Shown here: positions 16,837 through 27,591 of the stretch, piece after piece
Position numbering within the stretch: the first letter of the stretch is position 1
Layout: every line of letters starts with the position of its first letter
Source of the DNA: Frateuria flava
GTDB lineage: Bacteria; Pseudomonadota; Gammaproteobacteria; Xanthomonadales; Rhodanobacteraceae
Length of the DNA: 64,000 bases
Direction: 5' to 3'
Assembly: GCF_017837635.1 (NCBI RefSeq)
Contig: NZ_JAGJRS010000016.1
Coordinates: 49,390-113,389, forward strand
Made by a program: the position numbers and the translations under genes
Notes under the pieces: generated by a model
Seen by the model: the letters and a program-made list of their open reading frames with translations, nothing else
Told to the model about the DNA's origin: nothing
Database searches by the model: none

Positions 16837-18879
16837 ATGACCCCGAACACCTTTCCGGCCGCCCGCGCGCGGCGCCCCTTGTCGCACCTCCTGTTCGCCC
16901 TCGCCGCCTGGTGCCTGCTGGCGCCGGCGGTACATGCCGCGCCCTCGCTGGCGGAGCAGCGCCTGGCCTTCAGGCAGGCCTGGGCGGTGGCCCAGCAGGG
17001 CGGCGACGGCTGGCGCAGCTGGGCCACGGGGCTGGCCGATTACCCGCTGTATCCCTATCTGGAAGAAGCCGCGCTCGAGCACGACGTGGACACGCTCGAC
17101 CGCGCCACCGTCGCCGACTACCTCAAGCGCTACCCCGACCTGCTGCCCGCCGCCGACCTGCGCCGCGCGTGGCTGCGCAGCCAGGCGCGCAAACAGCATT
17201 GGGACGACTTCCTCGCGCTCTACCGGAGCGGACTCGGCGATGCGCTGACCTGCGACGCGCTGCACGCGAAGCTGGCGCAGGGCGGCACGCTCGACTTCGA
17301 GCGCGACCTGGCCGCGTTGTGGAACAGCCCCAGCCTGCCCGGCGCCTGCGACCCGGTGCTCGACGCCGCGCACGATGCCGGCCTGCTGACCAGCACGCGC
17401 CTGTGGGCGCGCATCGATCGAGCGCTCGACGCCGGCCAGGTCGGCACCGTCGCGGCGCTGGCGAGCTGGCTGCCGGGCGAGGAGGGCACGGCGGCCGCAC
17501 GGCTGGCGCAAGCCCTGCGCGATCCCGCCGCTGCCGTCGCCGATGCAACCCACTGGCCCGACACACCGCGCCACCGGCAGGCCGCCGCGCTGGCGCTCAA
17601 GCGCCTGGCCCGCCGCGACACCGACGCGGCCGACGCCGGCTGGAAACGCCTGGCCCCGCGCTTCAGCTTCACCCCCGCGCAGCGCGACGGCGTGCTGTAC
17701 GCGCTGGCGCTGTTCCACGCCACCGACTTCGACGAGCACGCGCTGGTGCGCCTGGCCAGCCTGCCGGCCGACGTGCAGACCGACACCAGCCGCGAATGGC
17801 GCGCGCGCGTCGCGCTGGCGCGGCAGGACTGGCCGGCCGTGCTGGCCGCGATCGACGCCATGCCCGCCGGCCAGCAGGACGAGGACGAGTGGCGCTACTT
17901 CCGCGCCCGCGCACTGGCCGCCACCGGCCAGGCCGACCAGGCCGACCCGCTCTACGCGAAGCTCGCGCAGGAGCCGACCTACTACGGCTTCCTCGCCGCC
18001 GACCGCGTGCAGGGCGATTACGCGATCTGCCCGCTGAACCCGCCCGACGACGCGCAGCGCGAACAGGCGCTGCTGGACAAGCCCGGGCTGCAGCGCGCCT
18101 TCGAACTGTTCGCCGTGGACCTGCCGCACCTCGCGCGCCGCGAGTGGTCGCGCGCCCTCGGTGACACCGACCGCGACACGCTGCGCATCGCCGCGCGGCT
18201 GGCCTACGAGCGCGGCTGGTACGACCGCGCGGTGTTCACCTACTCCAGCGGCGAGGCGCTGCGCTACTACGACCAGCGCTTCCCGCTGGCCAGCCAGGAT
18301 GGCGTGGTGCCGCAAGCACAGCAGGCCGGCATCGACCCGTCCTGGGCCTACGCAATCGCGCGCGCCGAAAGCGCCTGGATGAGCGACGCGCACTCCGGCG
18401 CCGATGCCCGCGGCCTGATGCAGCTGGTGCCGGCCACCGCCGCGCAGGTGGCGAAGAAGAACGGGCTGGCCTGGCAGGGCGGCCAGTCGCTATACGACCC
18501 GGCGGTCAACATCATGCTCGGCACGCGCTACCTGGCGCAGATGGCCGCCCGCTTCAGCGGCGCGCCGTGGCTGGCCAGCGCCGCCTACAACGCCGGCCCG
18601 AACAAGGTCGACCAGTGGCTCGCCGAGCGCGGCAACTTGCCGCCGGACCTGTTCGTGGCGACCATTCCCTACCATGAGACCCGCGACTACGTGGCCCGCG
18701 TGATGGCCTTCGCCGTGATCTATGACTGGCGCCTTTACGGCAAGGCCTTGCCGCTGGCCTCGCGGATGCCGGCGATCGGGCAGCCGTACAGCCTTCCGGA
18801 CGTCCATACGCCGCGCAAGGACGTCACCTGCCCGACGGCGCCGGCCAGCGCGGTCGCGACCGCCGGCGCCAGCCGCTGA
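16837..18879 (+). CDS. slt: Soluble lytic murein transglycosylase (Slt70 type)
   Basis: A 680-residue periplasmic enzyme that cleaves the MurNAc-GlcNAc bond with 1,6-anhydro product formation. ATG 16837 precedes a signal peptide ending near AVHAAPS. A long alpha-superhelical U/L domain (about 35-460) is followed by the SLT catalytic domain: [20 protein letters not shown] with the catalytic Glu, [24 protein letters not shown] and [12 protein letters not shown]. Length matches Slt70. The stop is separated from the cca start by one base, so the two genes are very likely co-transcribed. Confidence 0.93.
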   Translation: MTPNTFPAARARRPLSHLLFALAAWCLLAPAVHAAPSLAEQRLAFRQAWAVAQQGGDGWRSWATGLADYPLYPYLEEAALEHDVDTLDRATVADYLKRYPDLLPAADLRRAWLRSQARKQHWDDFLALYRSGLGDALTCDALHAKLAQGGTLDFERDLAALWNSPSLPGACDPVLDAAHDAGLLTSTRLWARIDRALDAGQVGTVAALASWLPGEEGTAAARLAQALRDPAAAVADATHWPDTPRHRQAAALALKRLARRDTDAADAGWKRLAPRFSFTPAQRDGVLYALALFHATDFDEHALVRLASLPADVQTDTSREWRARVALARQDWPAVLAAIDAMPAGQQDEDEWRYFRARALAATGQADQADPLYAKLAQEPTYYGFLAADRVQGDYAICPLNPPDDAQREQALLDKPGLQRAFELFAVDLPHLARREWSRALGDTDRDTLRIAARLAYERGWYDRAVFTYSSGEALRYYDQRFPLASQDGVVPQAQQAGIDPSWAYAIARAESAWMSDAHSGADARGLMQLVPATAAQVAKKNGLAWQGGQSLYDPAVNIMLGTRYLAQMAARFSGAPWLASAAYNAGPNKVDQWLAERGNLPPDLFVATIPYHETRDYVARVMAFAVIYDWRLYGKALPLASRMPAIGQPYSLPDVHTPRKDVTCPTAPASAVATAGASR

Positions 18880-18880
18880 C

Positions 18881-20113
18881 ATGCGCCGCTATCTGGTCGG
18901 TGGTGCGGTGCGCGACCGGCTGCTGGGGCGACCGGTGGTCGACCACGACCACGTGGTGGTGGGCGCCACGCCACAGGCGATGCTGGCGCAAGGGTTCAAG
19001 CCGGTCGGCAAGGACTTTCCGGTCTTCCTGCACCCGGACACCGGCGAGGAATACGCGCTGGCGCGCACCGAGCGCAAGACCGGCCACGGCTACCACGGCT
19101 TCGCCTTCCACGCCGATCCGGGCGTGACGCTGGAAGAGGACCTGGCGCGGCGCGACCTCACCATCAACGCCATCGCGCAGGACGAGTCCGGCGCGCTGGT
19201 CGATCCGTTCCATGGCCAGCGCGACATCGAAGCGCGCGTGCTGCGGCACGTGTCGCCGGCGTTCGTGGAGGACCCCGTGCGGCTCTTGCGCGTGGCCCGC
19301 TTCGCCGCGCGTTTCGCGCCGCTGGGTTTCCGCGTGGCCGAGGAAACCATGGCGCTGATGCGCACGATGGTCGCCGACGGCGAGGTCGACCACCTGGTAC
19401 CCGAACGGGTGTGGGCCGAAACCCGGCGCGCACTGGCCGAACCGCAACCGTCCACCTTCGTGCGCGTGCTGCGTGAAGCGGGCGCGCTGGCCGTGCTGTT
19501 TCCCGAGGTCGACGCGCTCTACGGCGTGCCGCAGCGGCCCGAGTACCACCCCGAGGTCGATACCGGGGTGCACCTGGAACTGGTGCTGGACATGGCCGCG
19601 CGGCTGGCTCCCGGCGACGACCTGGTCGGGTTCTGCGCGTTGTGCCACGACCTGGGCAAGGCGCGCACGCCGCTCGACGTGCTGCCCAGCCACATCGGAC
19701 ACGAACACGCCGGCGTGGCACCGCTGCGCGCCCTGGCCGCGCGGCTGAAGGTGCCGGCCGAACACGCCGCGCTGGCCGAGCTGGTCTGCCGCGAGCATCT
19801 CAATGCGCATCGCGCCCTGGAGCTCAAGCCGGCGACCGTGCTGAGGCTGCTGGGCAAGCTCGACGCCCTGCGCCGCCCGCAGCGGCTGGAGGCGTTCCTT
19901 CTCGTGTGCGAGGCGGACAAGCGCGGTCGGATGGGGCGGGCCGAGGCGGCCTATCCGCAGGCGGGATTCCTGCGCGCGGCGCGCGACGCCGCGGCGTCGG
20001 TCACTGCGGCCGAGTTCGTCGCACGCGGTCTGACCGGTCCGGCGATCGGCGAGGCCATGGACCAGGCGCGCGTGGCGGCAATCGCGGCCCTAGCGAAACC
20101 CGCCACGGACTAA
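18881..20113 (+). CDS. cca: Multifunctional CCA tRNA nucleotidyltransferase
   Basis: A 410-residue enzyme that adds or repairs the CCA end of t[23 protein letters not shown] is the nucleotide-binding start; the metal-binding DHD follows at 21-23 (the E. coli equivalent is DRD), with [17 protein letters not shown] and [16 protein letters not shown] are the class II tRNA nucleotidyltransferase motifs. A C-terminal HD domain ([18 protein letters not shown]) indicates the E. coli-like form with phosphohydrolase activity. The start lies one base after the slt stop. Confidence 0.95.
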   Translation: MRRYLVGGAVRDRLLGRPVVDHDHVVVGATPQAMLAQGFKPVGKDFPVFLHPDTGEEYALARTERKTGHGYHGFAFHADPGVTLEEDLARRDLTINAIAQDESGALVDPFHGQRDIEARVLRHVSPAFVEDPVRLLRVARFAARFAPLGFRVAEETMALMRTMVADGEVDHLVPERVWAETRRALAEPQPSTFVRVLREAGALAVLFPEVDALYGVPQRPEYHPEVDTGVHLELVLDMAARLAPGDDLVGFCALCHDLGKARTPLDVLPSHIGHEHAGVAPLRALAARLKVPAEHAALAELVCREHLNAHRALELKPATVLRLLGKLDALRRPQRLEAFLLVCEADKRGRMGRAEAAYPQAGFLRAARDAAASVTAAEFVARGLTGPAIGEAMDQARVAAIAALAKPATD

Positions 20114-20655
20114 AGCGCCCTCTCCCTCCGGGGAGAAGCGGCCAGGCTGGCGGGAAGCGGCGGGCGCTCGTCCCGCTTCGTGCCCCAAAAGAGGCTCGCG
20201 CGCCAGGGGACGTCCGGGCGAGCCCCGGCCCCTCACCCCAACCCTCTCCCCGAAGGGGAGAGGGAGCTGGGACGTCCCGTTTCCCGCGATCGGCTCACCC
20301 CGGCTCAGCCGCAGACCAGACGCCCTCTCCAGAGGGGAGGGCCTTGGGATCATGGGACCCATGGACAAGATGACCGCATGACCACTCGCCTCAAACCAGG
20401 CTCCCTCTCCCCTCCGGGGAGAGGGTTGGGGTGAGGGGCCAAGGCTGGCGGGACGCGGCGATTGAAGCGCGCACGCTCTTGCTTCGCACCAGGAAGGCTG
20501 CCGCGCCACCGATCGTCCGGACGAACCCCGGCTCCTCCCCCTGCCCTCTCCCAACGGGGGAACCCGGAGCCTCCCCCGGCCAGCCTCCTAAGCGCCGGCC
20601 AAGCGCCCCCGTGTATAAAGTCGTGTTGCCATCCAAGCCCACCCCAGGGGTCCTC
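20114..20655. repeat. Repeat-dense spacer with several family-1 palindromes
   Basis: This 542-bp spacer has no credible gene. It contains at least four family-1 modules: near 20115-20137, 20228-20272 (ACCCTCTCCCCGAAGGGGAG hairpin), 20321-20347 and 20401-20440 (the same hairpin with GGGGTGAGGGGCC), plus a degraded one at 20541-20600. Adjacent segments such as GGCTGGCGGGA(A/C)GCGGCG recur in both orientations (20145-20163, 20444-20461), indicating duplicated composite units. It separates cca from the LtaS-like gene. Confidence 0.8.
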
Positions 20656-22644
20656 ATGTCCTTGTCCGCCACGCCCGACCAGCCGCTGCGCCAGCGTTTC
20701 CGCCCGCTGTGGTGGCTGGGTGTCACCTACCTGCTGATCGGGGCGGTGACCCGCGTCGTGCTGCTGGCGATGACCGGCCCCGGCGTGGCGCACAATCCGC
20801 TGTACTGGCTCTACGCGTTCGGCATCGGCGCCTGCTACGACCTGGTCACGCTGCTCTACGTGGCCTGGCCGCTGGTGCTGTTCCTGTGGCTGGTGCCGCG
20901 GCGCGCCTACGTGTCGCGTGCGGGACAGTGGGCGCTCTATCTGCTGGCGCTGCTGGTGATGTACTGGCTGCTGTTCGTGGCCGCCTCGGAGTTCGTGTTC
21001 TGGGGCGAGTTCGGCGTGCGCTTCAACTTCATCGCGGTCGATTACCTGGTCTACACCACCGAGGTGATCGGCAACATCCGCGAGTCGTACCCGATCGGCC
21101 TGTGGATGAGCCTGATCGGCCTGCTGGCCCTGGCCATCGTGTGGTTCAGCCGGCGCTGGCTGCGCACGGCCGACCCGGGCAGCCGCTTCCTGGGCCGCGG
21201 CAAGGTGGTGCTGGGCTGGCTGGCGCTCACCATTGTTTCGGTGCTCGCCGTCAACGGCACGATGAAGGACCGCACCGACAACACCTACGTCAACGAGCTG
21301 GCCGGCAACGGCATCTACCAGTTCTTCAACGCCTTCCGCAGCAGCCACCTGGACTACTCGCGCTTCTACCGCACGCTGCCCGACCAGGCCGCGTTCGAGC
21401 GTGTGCGCAAGGGTCTGCAGACCCCCGACGCCACCTACGTCAGCGACGATCCCTACGACCTCACCCGCGCCATCCGCAACCCCGGCCCGGAGAAACATCT
21501 CAACGTGGTGCTGATCAGCGTGGAAAGCCTGTCGGCGGACTTCCTCAAGACCTTCGGCGCCAGCCACGGCGAGATCACTCCGCACCTGGACGCGCTGGCC
21601 GGCAACAGCCTGTTCTTCGACAACGTCTACGCCAACGGCACGCGCACGGTGCGCGGGCTGGAGGCGCTGTCGCTGTCGATCCCGCCCACGCCGGGTGACT
21701 CGGTGATCAAGATGCACCACAACGAGAACCTGTTCTCGCTGGCCGACATCTTCAACGATCGCGGCTACGTGTCGGAGTTCCTCTACGGTGGCTACGGCTA
21801 CTTCGACAACATGAATTATTTCTTCGGCCACAACGGGTACATCCCGGTGGACCGCAAGGACATCCCCAAGGACGCCACCATCCACAGCGAGAACGTGTGG
21901 GGCGTCGCCGACGAGGACCTTTACACGCTGGCGCTTGGCCAGATGGACAAGATCCACGGCCAGGGCAAGCCGTTCTTCCTGCACATCATGACCACGAGCA
22001 ACCACCGGCCGTTCACCTTCCCGGCCGGGCGGGTGAAGGAACGCAACGGCACGCGCGAGGGCGCGGTGGCCTATACCGACTGGTCGATCGCCGATTTCAT
22101 CGAGCGGTCGCGCAGCAAGCCGTACTTCAACGACACCGTGTTCGTGATCACCGCCGACCATGATTCCTCCAGCGCCGGCAAGACCAGCCTGCCGGTGAAC
22201 CGCTACCACATCCCGCTGTGGATCTACGCGCCCGCGCACATCGCGCCCAGGCGTGTGGACCGCTTCATGAGCCAGATCGACATCGCGCCGACATTGCTGG
22301 GGCTGCTGCACTTCAGTTACCGCAGCCGGTTCTTCGGCTACGACATCTTCCAGCTGCCGCCCGGGCGCGAGCGGGCGTTCCCCGCCACGTACGAGAAGCT
22401 CGGCTACCTGCACCAGGGGTTGCTGACGATCCTGGAGCCGCAGAAGAAGCTGGAACAATTGCGGCCCGATTTCGAGACCGGCGATGCCTCACCGGCGCAT
22501 CCGCGCGATCCGGAGGACGTCGACGACGCGACCGCGTACTACCAGGTTGCCGCCGAGCTGTTCAAACAGGGCAAGCTGGTGCGCCGGCCCGAGGACAGGA
22601 CGCCGGTACAGCCGGCACCGGCAAGCAGTTCCACCTCGCGTTGA
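20656..22644 (+). CDS. LtaS-like membrane phosphoglycerol transferase (sulfatase fold)
   Basis: 662 residues from ATG 20656 (MSLSATPDQPLRQRF); a longer upstream frame is repeat-derived. Five N-terminal membrane helices (about 15-190) precede a periplasmic alkaline-phosphatase/sulfatase domain. Metal and catalytic positions are visible: ISVESLSADFLKTFG with the Glu ligand, NGTRTVRGLEAL with the Thr nucleophile, and VFVITADHDSSSAGK with Asp-His. The family includes LtaS, OpgB/MdoB and EptA relatives. In a Gram-negative bacterium, transfer of phosphoglycerol to periplasmic glucans is a reasonable role, but the substrate is not shown. Family-1 repeats flank both sides. Confidence 0.87.
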   Translation: MSLSATPDQPLRQRFRPLWWLGVTYLLIGAVTRVVLLAMTGPGVAHNPLYWLYAFGIGACYDLVTLLYVAWPLVLFLWLVPRRAYVSRAGQWALYLLALLVMYWLLFVAASEFVFWGEFGVRFNFIAVDYLVYTTEVIGNIRESYPIGLWMSLIGLLALAIVWFSRRWLRTADPGSRFLGRGKVVLGWLALTIVSVLAVNGTMKDRTDNTYVNELAGNGIYQFFNAFRSSHLDYSRFYRTLPDQAAFERVRKGLQTPDATYVSDDPYDLTRAIRNPGPEKHLNVVLISVESLSADFLKTFGASHGEITPHLDALAGNSLFFDNVYANGTRTVRGLEALSLSIPPTPGDSVIKMHHNENLFSLADIFNDRGYVSEFLYGGYGYFDNMNYFFGHNGYIPVDRKDIPKDATIHSENVWGVADEDLYTLALGQMDKIHGQGKPFFLHIMTTSNHRPFTFPAGRVKERNGTREGAVAYTDWSIADFIERSRSKPYFNDTVFVITADHDSSSAGKTSLPVNRYHIPLWIYAPAHIAPRRVDRFMSQIDIAPTLLGLLHFSYRSRFFGYDIFQLPPGRERAFPATYEKLGYLHQGLLTILEPQKKLEQLRPDFETGDASPAHPRDPEDVDDATAYYQVAAELFKQGKLVRRPEDRTPVQPAPASSSTSR

Positions 22645-22647
22645 ACA

Positions 22648-22802
22648 GCTCCCTCTCCCCTACGGGGAGAGGGTTGGGGTGAGGGGCCGGGGCTCGCCCG
22701 GGGCCCTCACCAACGCTTGGCGCGAATGACACTCACGCTCGCCGGATCTTCCCGCAAGCCTTGACCCCTCACCCCAGCCCTCTCCCCGGAGGGGAGAGGG
22801 AG
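22648..22802. repeat. Family-1 palindromes after the LtaS-like gene
   Basis: Two modules in opposite orientation: CTCCCTCTCCCCTACGGGGA followed by GAGGGTTGGGGTGAGGGGCC on the left, and CCCTCACCCCAGCCCTCTCC with GAGGGGAGAGGGAGCC on the right. They are separated by about 60 bases. The element lies between convergent genes. Confidence 0.8.
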
Positions 22803-22823
22803 CCAGAAGCGGGGCCTCGCGCC

Positions 22824-24028
22824 TCAGCCCGAAATGGCCAGGCGTTCGGAACGGTAAAGCTGCATCGTCACCAGCGTGACCAGGAGCGCGGCCAATGAGG
22901 TCCCGGCCAGGCAAAGCGCCAGCGGCACGGCGGCCACGCCCTCGCCACGCACCAGGTCCAGGATGCCAAGGTGCTGGCCCAGCAGCGGTACGGCGTACAT
23001 CCAGTTCTGCGGCTTCAGCGGCATCACCATCAGGGCGATGCTTGGCAGGATCGGCACCATCATCAGCACCGACAGGTAGGTCTGCGCCTCGCGGTAGCTC
23101 TTGGCAAACGCCGCCACCATCGACTGCAGCGCGCCCAGAAGCACGATCAGCGGCAACTGCAGCAGCAGTACGTACAGGGCGAAGGACGCTCCCAGGTGCA
23201 CTTCCATGCCGAGCTTCTCGGTCGGGATGAAGCCGCCGACCACCGAGAAGGCGACCAGGCAGATCACCAGGCTGGCGGTGGAGAACGCGCAGATCGCCGC
23301 CAGCTTGCCGAGGAAGATTTTCCAGCGCGGCACCGGGTTGGCGAACAGCGGCTCCAGCGATTGGCGCTCGCGCTCGCCGGCGGTCAGGTCGATCGCCAGG
23401 TACATGCCGCCGATGAAGATGGTGAGCACGAACAGGTACGGCAGCATGTTGAACATCAGCACCGCGCGCGACTGCGCGGTCGCCTGGTCGCGCTTGGCCA
23501 CGACCACCGGCGTCCCCAGTGCGGGCGAAAGGCCGCGCGCGATCAGCCGCATCGCGCCCTGCTGGCGGGAATAGCCCTCCACCAGCCGGGTGACCCGTTC
23601 GACCGGCGTGCTCGAATCGCGCTGGGAGGAGTCGTAGATCAACTCCACCTGCACCGGTTCGCCCTTGCGCCAGGCCTTGGGGTAGTCGGGGGCGATACGC
23701 AGCACCAGGTCGGCCTGCTGGTCGCGCACGGCGCGTTCGGGATCGGCCAGGGCCGGCTGCGGCACCACGCCGCCGGCCTCGAGCGCACCCAGCAGGTTGG
23801 GCGCGTACTGCGCGCCGATCACCGGCACTTTGAGCGGCTGCTCGGCCTTGTCCAGTTCGCGGTTGATGGTCACGGTGATGATCATCACGAACAGCAGCGG
23901 CGTCAGCAGCGGCCCCATCAGGAAGGCGCTGGTCAGCGTGCGGCGATCGCGCAGGTTCTCGCGCACTTCCTTCAGAAAGACCGTCAGGAACGCGCGGCTG
24001 CGGCGCAGCGGGTGGTTGTCCATCTTGT

Positions 24029-24032
<4 letters not shown>
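22824..24032 (-). CDS. NatB-type ABC-2 exporter permease
   Basis: A 402-residue permease. A cytoplasmic N-terminus (FLTVFLKEVRENLRDRRTL) leads to a first membrane helix, a large extracytoplasmic domain (about 55-180), then five to six helices containing the ABC2 motif MYLAIDLTAGERERQSLEPL. This matches the NatB/CcmB-like exporter family. The start ATG overlaps the stop of the ATPase gene by four bases (ATGA), so it is its partner. It is the last gene of an eight-gene operon. Substrate (sodium, peptide or drug) cannot be told. Confidence 0.88.
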
Positions 24033-24759
<727 letters not shown>

Positions 24760-24763
<4 letters not shown>

Positions 24764-26337
24764 GGGGTCGCTCCGTTGAAGTCGATGAACAGCGGGGTCG
24801 GTTGCAGGCGGTCCAGGCAGCTCGCGTCGAGCTTCTGCGGATCGAGCTCCTCGACGAAGTTCTTCACCAGCGTGGGCATGCAGCCGGCGGCGATCACGTT
24901 GTGGCCCTGCCCCTGGAGCACGAGATGGCGACCGTTGGAGAGGCCCTTGAGCACTTCCTCGCCGTAGCGCGGCGGCGTCACCGGGTCGTACTGGCCCGAC
25001 AGCAGCAGCGTGGGGATGGCGGTCTTCAGCGGCTGGTGGAAATCGGCCGGGCGCGTGCCGTGTGGCCATACCGAACAGACCGCCTGGAGCGTATCGATCA
25101 TGCGCGTGCCCAGCATGGTGTCGGCATCCTGCGGGCGCGGCTTCAGCAGGTCGGCGTCCTCGCTGCAGATCACCGAGGACTGCATGCCGCCGTTCATGCT
25201 GTCGGCCAGGTCGCCGCTGATCAGCTTGGCCTGGCCCAGCAAGGGACCGACGTCGCCGTGCGCAGCCGCGTCGATCGACAACGGCAGCAGCGCGGTGGTG
25301 ATGGGCGAGTAGGCGAACAGGCGCACCACGCTGGCCAGCGCGTCGTCGCTCAACGTGCGCTCGACGCTCTGGAAGGTCTGCGGATCGCGGAAGCTGACCT
25401 TGTGCGGGTTCGCGCGCAGCGCGTCGCGCAGCTGGTAGAGGGTCTGGTACGGGTCGCCGAAGCGAATCTTGCATTCGTCGGTGCAGCGGGCGAACTGCGC
25501 CTTGAGCGCATCCTCCAGGTTGCGCGCGAAGTCCTCGCCCAGCACCAGCTGGTTGGGCACCACGCCGTCGAGCAGGATGCTGCGCACCGCATCGGGATGA
25601 TGCATGGCGTACTGCTGCGCCACGCGCGTGCCGTAGGACACGCCGACCAGGTCGAAGTCGGGCGCACCCAGCGCCTGGCGGGCATCCTCCAGGTCGGCCA
25701 CCGCCGCGGTGGTGGTGTAGTAGCGCGGGTCGGCCTTGGCCTGCACTTCCTTCAGGCAGGCCTCGACCTGCGCCCGCAACCGGTCGGGATCGAAGCCGGC
25801 GACGGCGCCGACCTTGTCGGCCTTCTCCGTCGCCTTGCAGTCCAGCGGATGGGAACGACCCGTGCCGCGCTGGTCGATCAGCAGCACGTTGCGGTGTGCC
25901 AGCAACGGTTCCAGCGCCGGCGCCACCATCGGCCAGGTTTCGGTCGCCGCCTGGCCGGGGCCGCCGGCGAGGTACACCAGCATGTCCCCGGCGGGGACGT
26001 CGGCGTCGGAGCGGAGCACCGCCAGGTTCAACGTGATCTTGCGGCTGGCCGGGTCGTCGCGGTTCTCCGGTACCTCGAAAGGCGCGCACCAGGCGGCCGT
26101 CGACAGGCCGCTGTCCGGCCGGCCCAGTTCACAGGCCGTCAAGACCAGCCGGCCCAGCTTCCAGGTATGCGGCTTGGCCGCGGGCTGGTCCTTCGCCGGT
26201 GCCACCGGTGCCGGCGCGGCGAGCGCGTCGGCACCGGCCGCCGCCGGCGCACGCCGGTGGAACTGGTTCCACGCCAGCAGGCCGAGCCCGCCGGCGACCA
26301 CCACGATGCGCAGCACGGTGCGCGCTTTCAAAGCCAT
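24760..26337 (-). CDS. Membrane-anchored/secreted S33 (TAP-like) alpha/beta hydrolase
   Basis: 525 residues with an uncleaved-looking N-terminal hydrophobic anchor (VLRIVVVAGGLGLLAW) and an Ala/Pro linker. The peptidase S33/tripeptidyl-aminopeptidase fold shows YLAGGPGQAATETW (oxyanion hole), IDQRGTGRSHP, nucleophile elbow GVSYGTRVAQQYA, the acid in LLLSGQYDPVTPP and the histidine in LQGQGHNVIAAG. Several cysteines suggest a disulfide-stabilised extracytoplasmic enzyme. The gene sits inside the XRE/ABC operon, overlapping neighbours by 10 and 4 bases. The family cleaves N-terminal residues from short peptides, so processing of a peptide substrate of the transporter is an appealing inference. 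Confidence 0.85.
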
Positions 26338-26570
26338 GTCCTCAACTCCCTTCCCGTCCCACGGATGATTTCCAGCCAGCGCCCGAGTGTCGGCGCCAGC
26401 TCCCATTCGATGTCCATTCCGGTCCGACCGTCGGCCGTCGCCACGTGCGAGGCAGGCACCGGCTTCGCCTCGCGCGAGGCCAAGGCCGAGGCCGACTCCG
26501 ACCAGGCCGGCATGCGCGCACTGGCCAGCAGCACGAGTGCGGCGACGATGACGGCGGTGCGGTGTCCCAC
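26328..26570 (-). CDS. Small exported protein in the XRE/ABC operon
   Basis: 80 residues from GTG 26570, preceded by AGGAAG four bases upstream. The start lies eight bases after the stop of the preceding membrane-protein gene, and the gene's own end overlaps the hydrolase start by ten bases. The N-terminus (VGHRTAVIVAALVLLASAR) is a clear signal or anchor, and the mature part (about 55 residues) is polar with DIEWELAPTLGRWLEII. No cysteine or family motif is seen. It could be an exported peptide, a chaperone-like partner of the hydrolase, or a substrate. The operon position and ribosome site are the main evidence. Confidence 0.6.
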   Translation of the reverse strand: MGHRTAVIVAALVLLASARMPAWSESASALASREAKPVPASHVATADGRTGMDIEWELAPTLGRWLEIIRGTGRELRTWL

Positions 26571-26578
26571 GCGGCTTC

Positions 26579-26968
26579 CTACAGCGACCAGTAGCGATAG
26601 CGCAGCCGCGCCCACAACTGCGCCACCACATAGCAGCCGAACAGCGCCATCGGCGCCGCGGCGAACGGCATCGCGACCAGCTTCAAGGCATTGAGGAAGA
26701 ACAGCGCCAGCACGATGCCGGTGCCGGCGATGAACGCCAGCACCATGGCCTCCATCTCCAGCCGGCGGCGCATTTCGTCCATCAGCTGCATGTGGCGGAA
26801 CTCCGCCCAGCCGGTCCACGCATAGCTCGCCAGCAGCGCGGCCGCCGCAATCAGCTTGCCGGCGGGCGACAGCTCCCGTGCATAGCGCAGGAACAGCACC
26901 ACCACGACGATCATCACGGTGGATGGCAACCAGAGTCGGCGCGCGTAGCGTCGCAGCAACCTGTTCAT
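26579..26968 (-). CDS. Small membrane protein (XRE/ABC operon)
   Basis: 129 residues from ATG 26968, with GGAGG seven bases upstream. There are four predicted membrane helices in two pairs (about 13-28, 36-52, 72-92, 97-113). A central charged segment (RHMQLMDEMRRRLEMEAM) resembles the ligand-free cytosolic loop of its operon neighbours, which carry REQDELERQIDLQA and GASDEFEQRVHLVA at the same place. All three thus share a four-or-more-helix layout with a conserved E-x2-R/Q-x-(D/H/E)-(L/M) element. Function unknown. Confidence 0.75.
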   Translation of the reverse strand: MNRLLRRYARRLWLPSTVMIVVVVLFLRYARELSPAGKLIAAAALLASYAWTGWAEFRHMQLMDEMRRRLEMEAMVLAFIAGTGIVLALFFLNALKLVAMPFAAAPMALFGCYVVAQLWARLRYRYWSL

Positions 26969-26980
26969 TGGATTTCCTCC

Positions 26981-27184
26981 CTAGGCTTGCGCATCAGTAG
27001 GCTCGAAGATCGCTTCGATCGGCCGCCCGAACAGGCGCGCGATCTTGAAGGCCAGTGGCAGGCTCGGGTCGTACTTGCCGGTCTCGATCGCGTTGACGGT
27101 CTGGCGCGACACGTCCAGTCGCTCGGCCAGATCCGCCTGCGACCAGCCCTGCTCCCCGCGCAGGTCGCGTACCTGGTTCTTCAT
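26981..27184 (-). CDS. XRE-family transcriptional regulator (YozG-like)
   Basis: A 67-residue single-domain Cro/CI helix-turn-helix protein: MKNQVRDLRGEQGWSQADLA, then ERLDVSRQTVNAIETGKYDP with the recognition helix, then FKIARLFGRPIEAIFEP. Small regulators of this type usually accompany membrane proteins or ABC exporters and repress their own operon. The start overlaps the upstream membrane gene stop (ATGA), and the next gene follows after 12 bases. The palindrome 28233-28254 at the operon head is a candidate operator (inference). Confidence 0.9.
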   Translation of the reverse strand: MKNQVRDLRGEQGWSQADLAERLDVSRQTVNAIETGKYDPSLPLAFKIARLFGRPIEAIFEPTDAQA

Positions 27185-27588
27185 CGGCGGCGCAGCCTCA
27201 GCACCAATACCAGCTTGGCCAGGCCGAAGATCCAGAAGAAGCACGGCAGCACCAGCAGCGCGACCAGCGCGGCCGGCACCCCGTCCAGCACGCCGGCGCT
27301 GAGCAACAGCCCGAAACTCAGGAAGCCGCACGAGGTCAGCACGGCCGCGACGGACAGCGCCTGCAGGTCGATCTGCCGCTCCAGTTCGTCCTGTTCGCGG
27401 ATGACCAGCGCCATGGCGCGCATCGCCAGCACCACCGGCAGCATTGGCAGCAAGGCAAGCAGCGTCCGCAGAGCGACGCTGTCGGTGCGCGGCACCAGCC
27501 AGCCATACAGCCCGATCAAGGCGCAGTAACCGGCCATGGCCGGTACGAACCGCCACATATATCGCTTGTGCACCGCGCGCATGGCCAT
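27181..27588 (-). CDS. Integral membrane protein (XRE/ABC operon, second gene)
   Basis: 135 residues, start ATG 27588 (or ATG 27582). There are four hydrophobic helices (about 16-32, 40-58, 78-100, 104-128). A cytosolic loop between helices 2 and 3 reads VIREQDELERQIDLQALSV. Small four-helix proteins with this E-R-Q loop next to a YozG-like regulator are seen in other bacteria without assigned function. The gap to the preceding gene is three bases and the stop overlaps the XRE start. Confidence 0.75.
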   Translation of the reverse strand: MAMRAVHKRYMWRFVPAMAGYCALIGLYGWLVPRTDSVALRTLLALLPMLPVVLAMRAMALVIREQDELERQIDLQALSVAAVLTSCGFLSFGLLLSAGVLDGVPAALVALLVLPCFFWIFGLAKLVLVLRLRRR

Positions 27589-27591
27589 CGC

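Noticed and set aside
15318..18164. Very long open frame (948 codons) on the plus strand across the GH17 and slt genes
   Set aside because: It is antisense or out of frame to two genes with clear catalytic motifs, is Arg/Ala/Pro/Gly-rich and has no ribosome site. It is a GC-codon shadow.
20350..22458. 702-codon minus-strand frame opposite the LtaS-like gene
   Set aside because: The composition is typical of the antisense of a high-GC gene (His/Val/Arg/Gln-rich), it matches no family, and the plus-strand gene has intact sulfatase-fold motifs.
20114..22802. CRISPR-like array from the recurring GC-rich units
   Set aside because: The units vary in spacing and orientation, are palindromic modules rather than regularly spaced direct repeats, and no cas gene is present.
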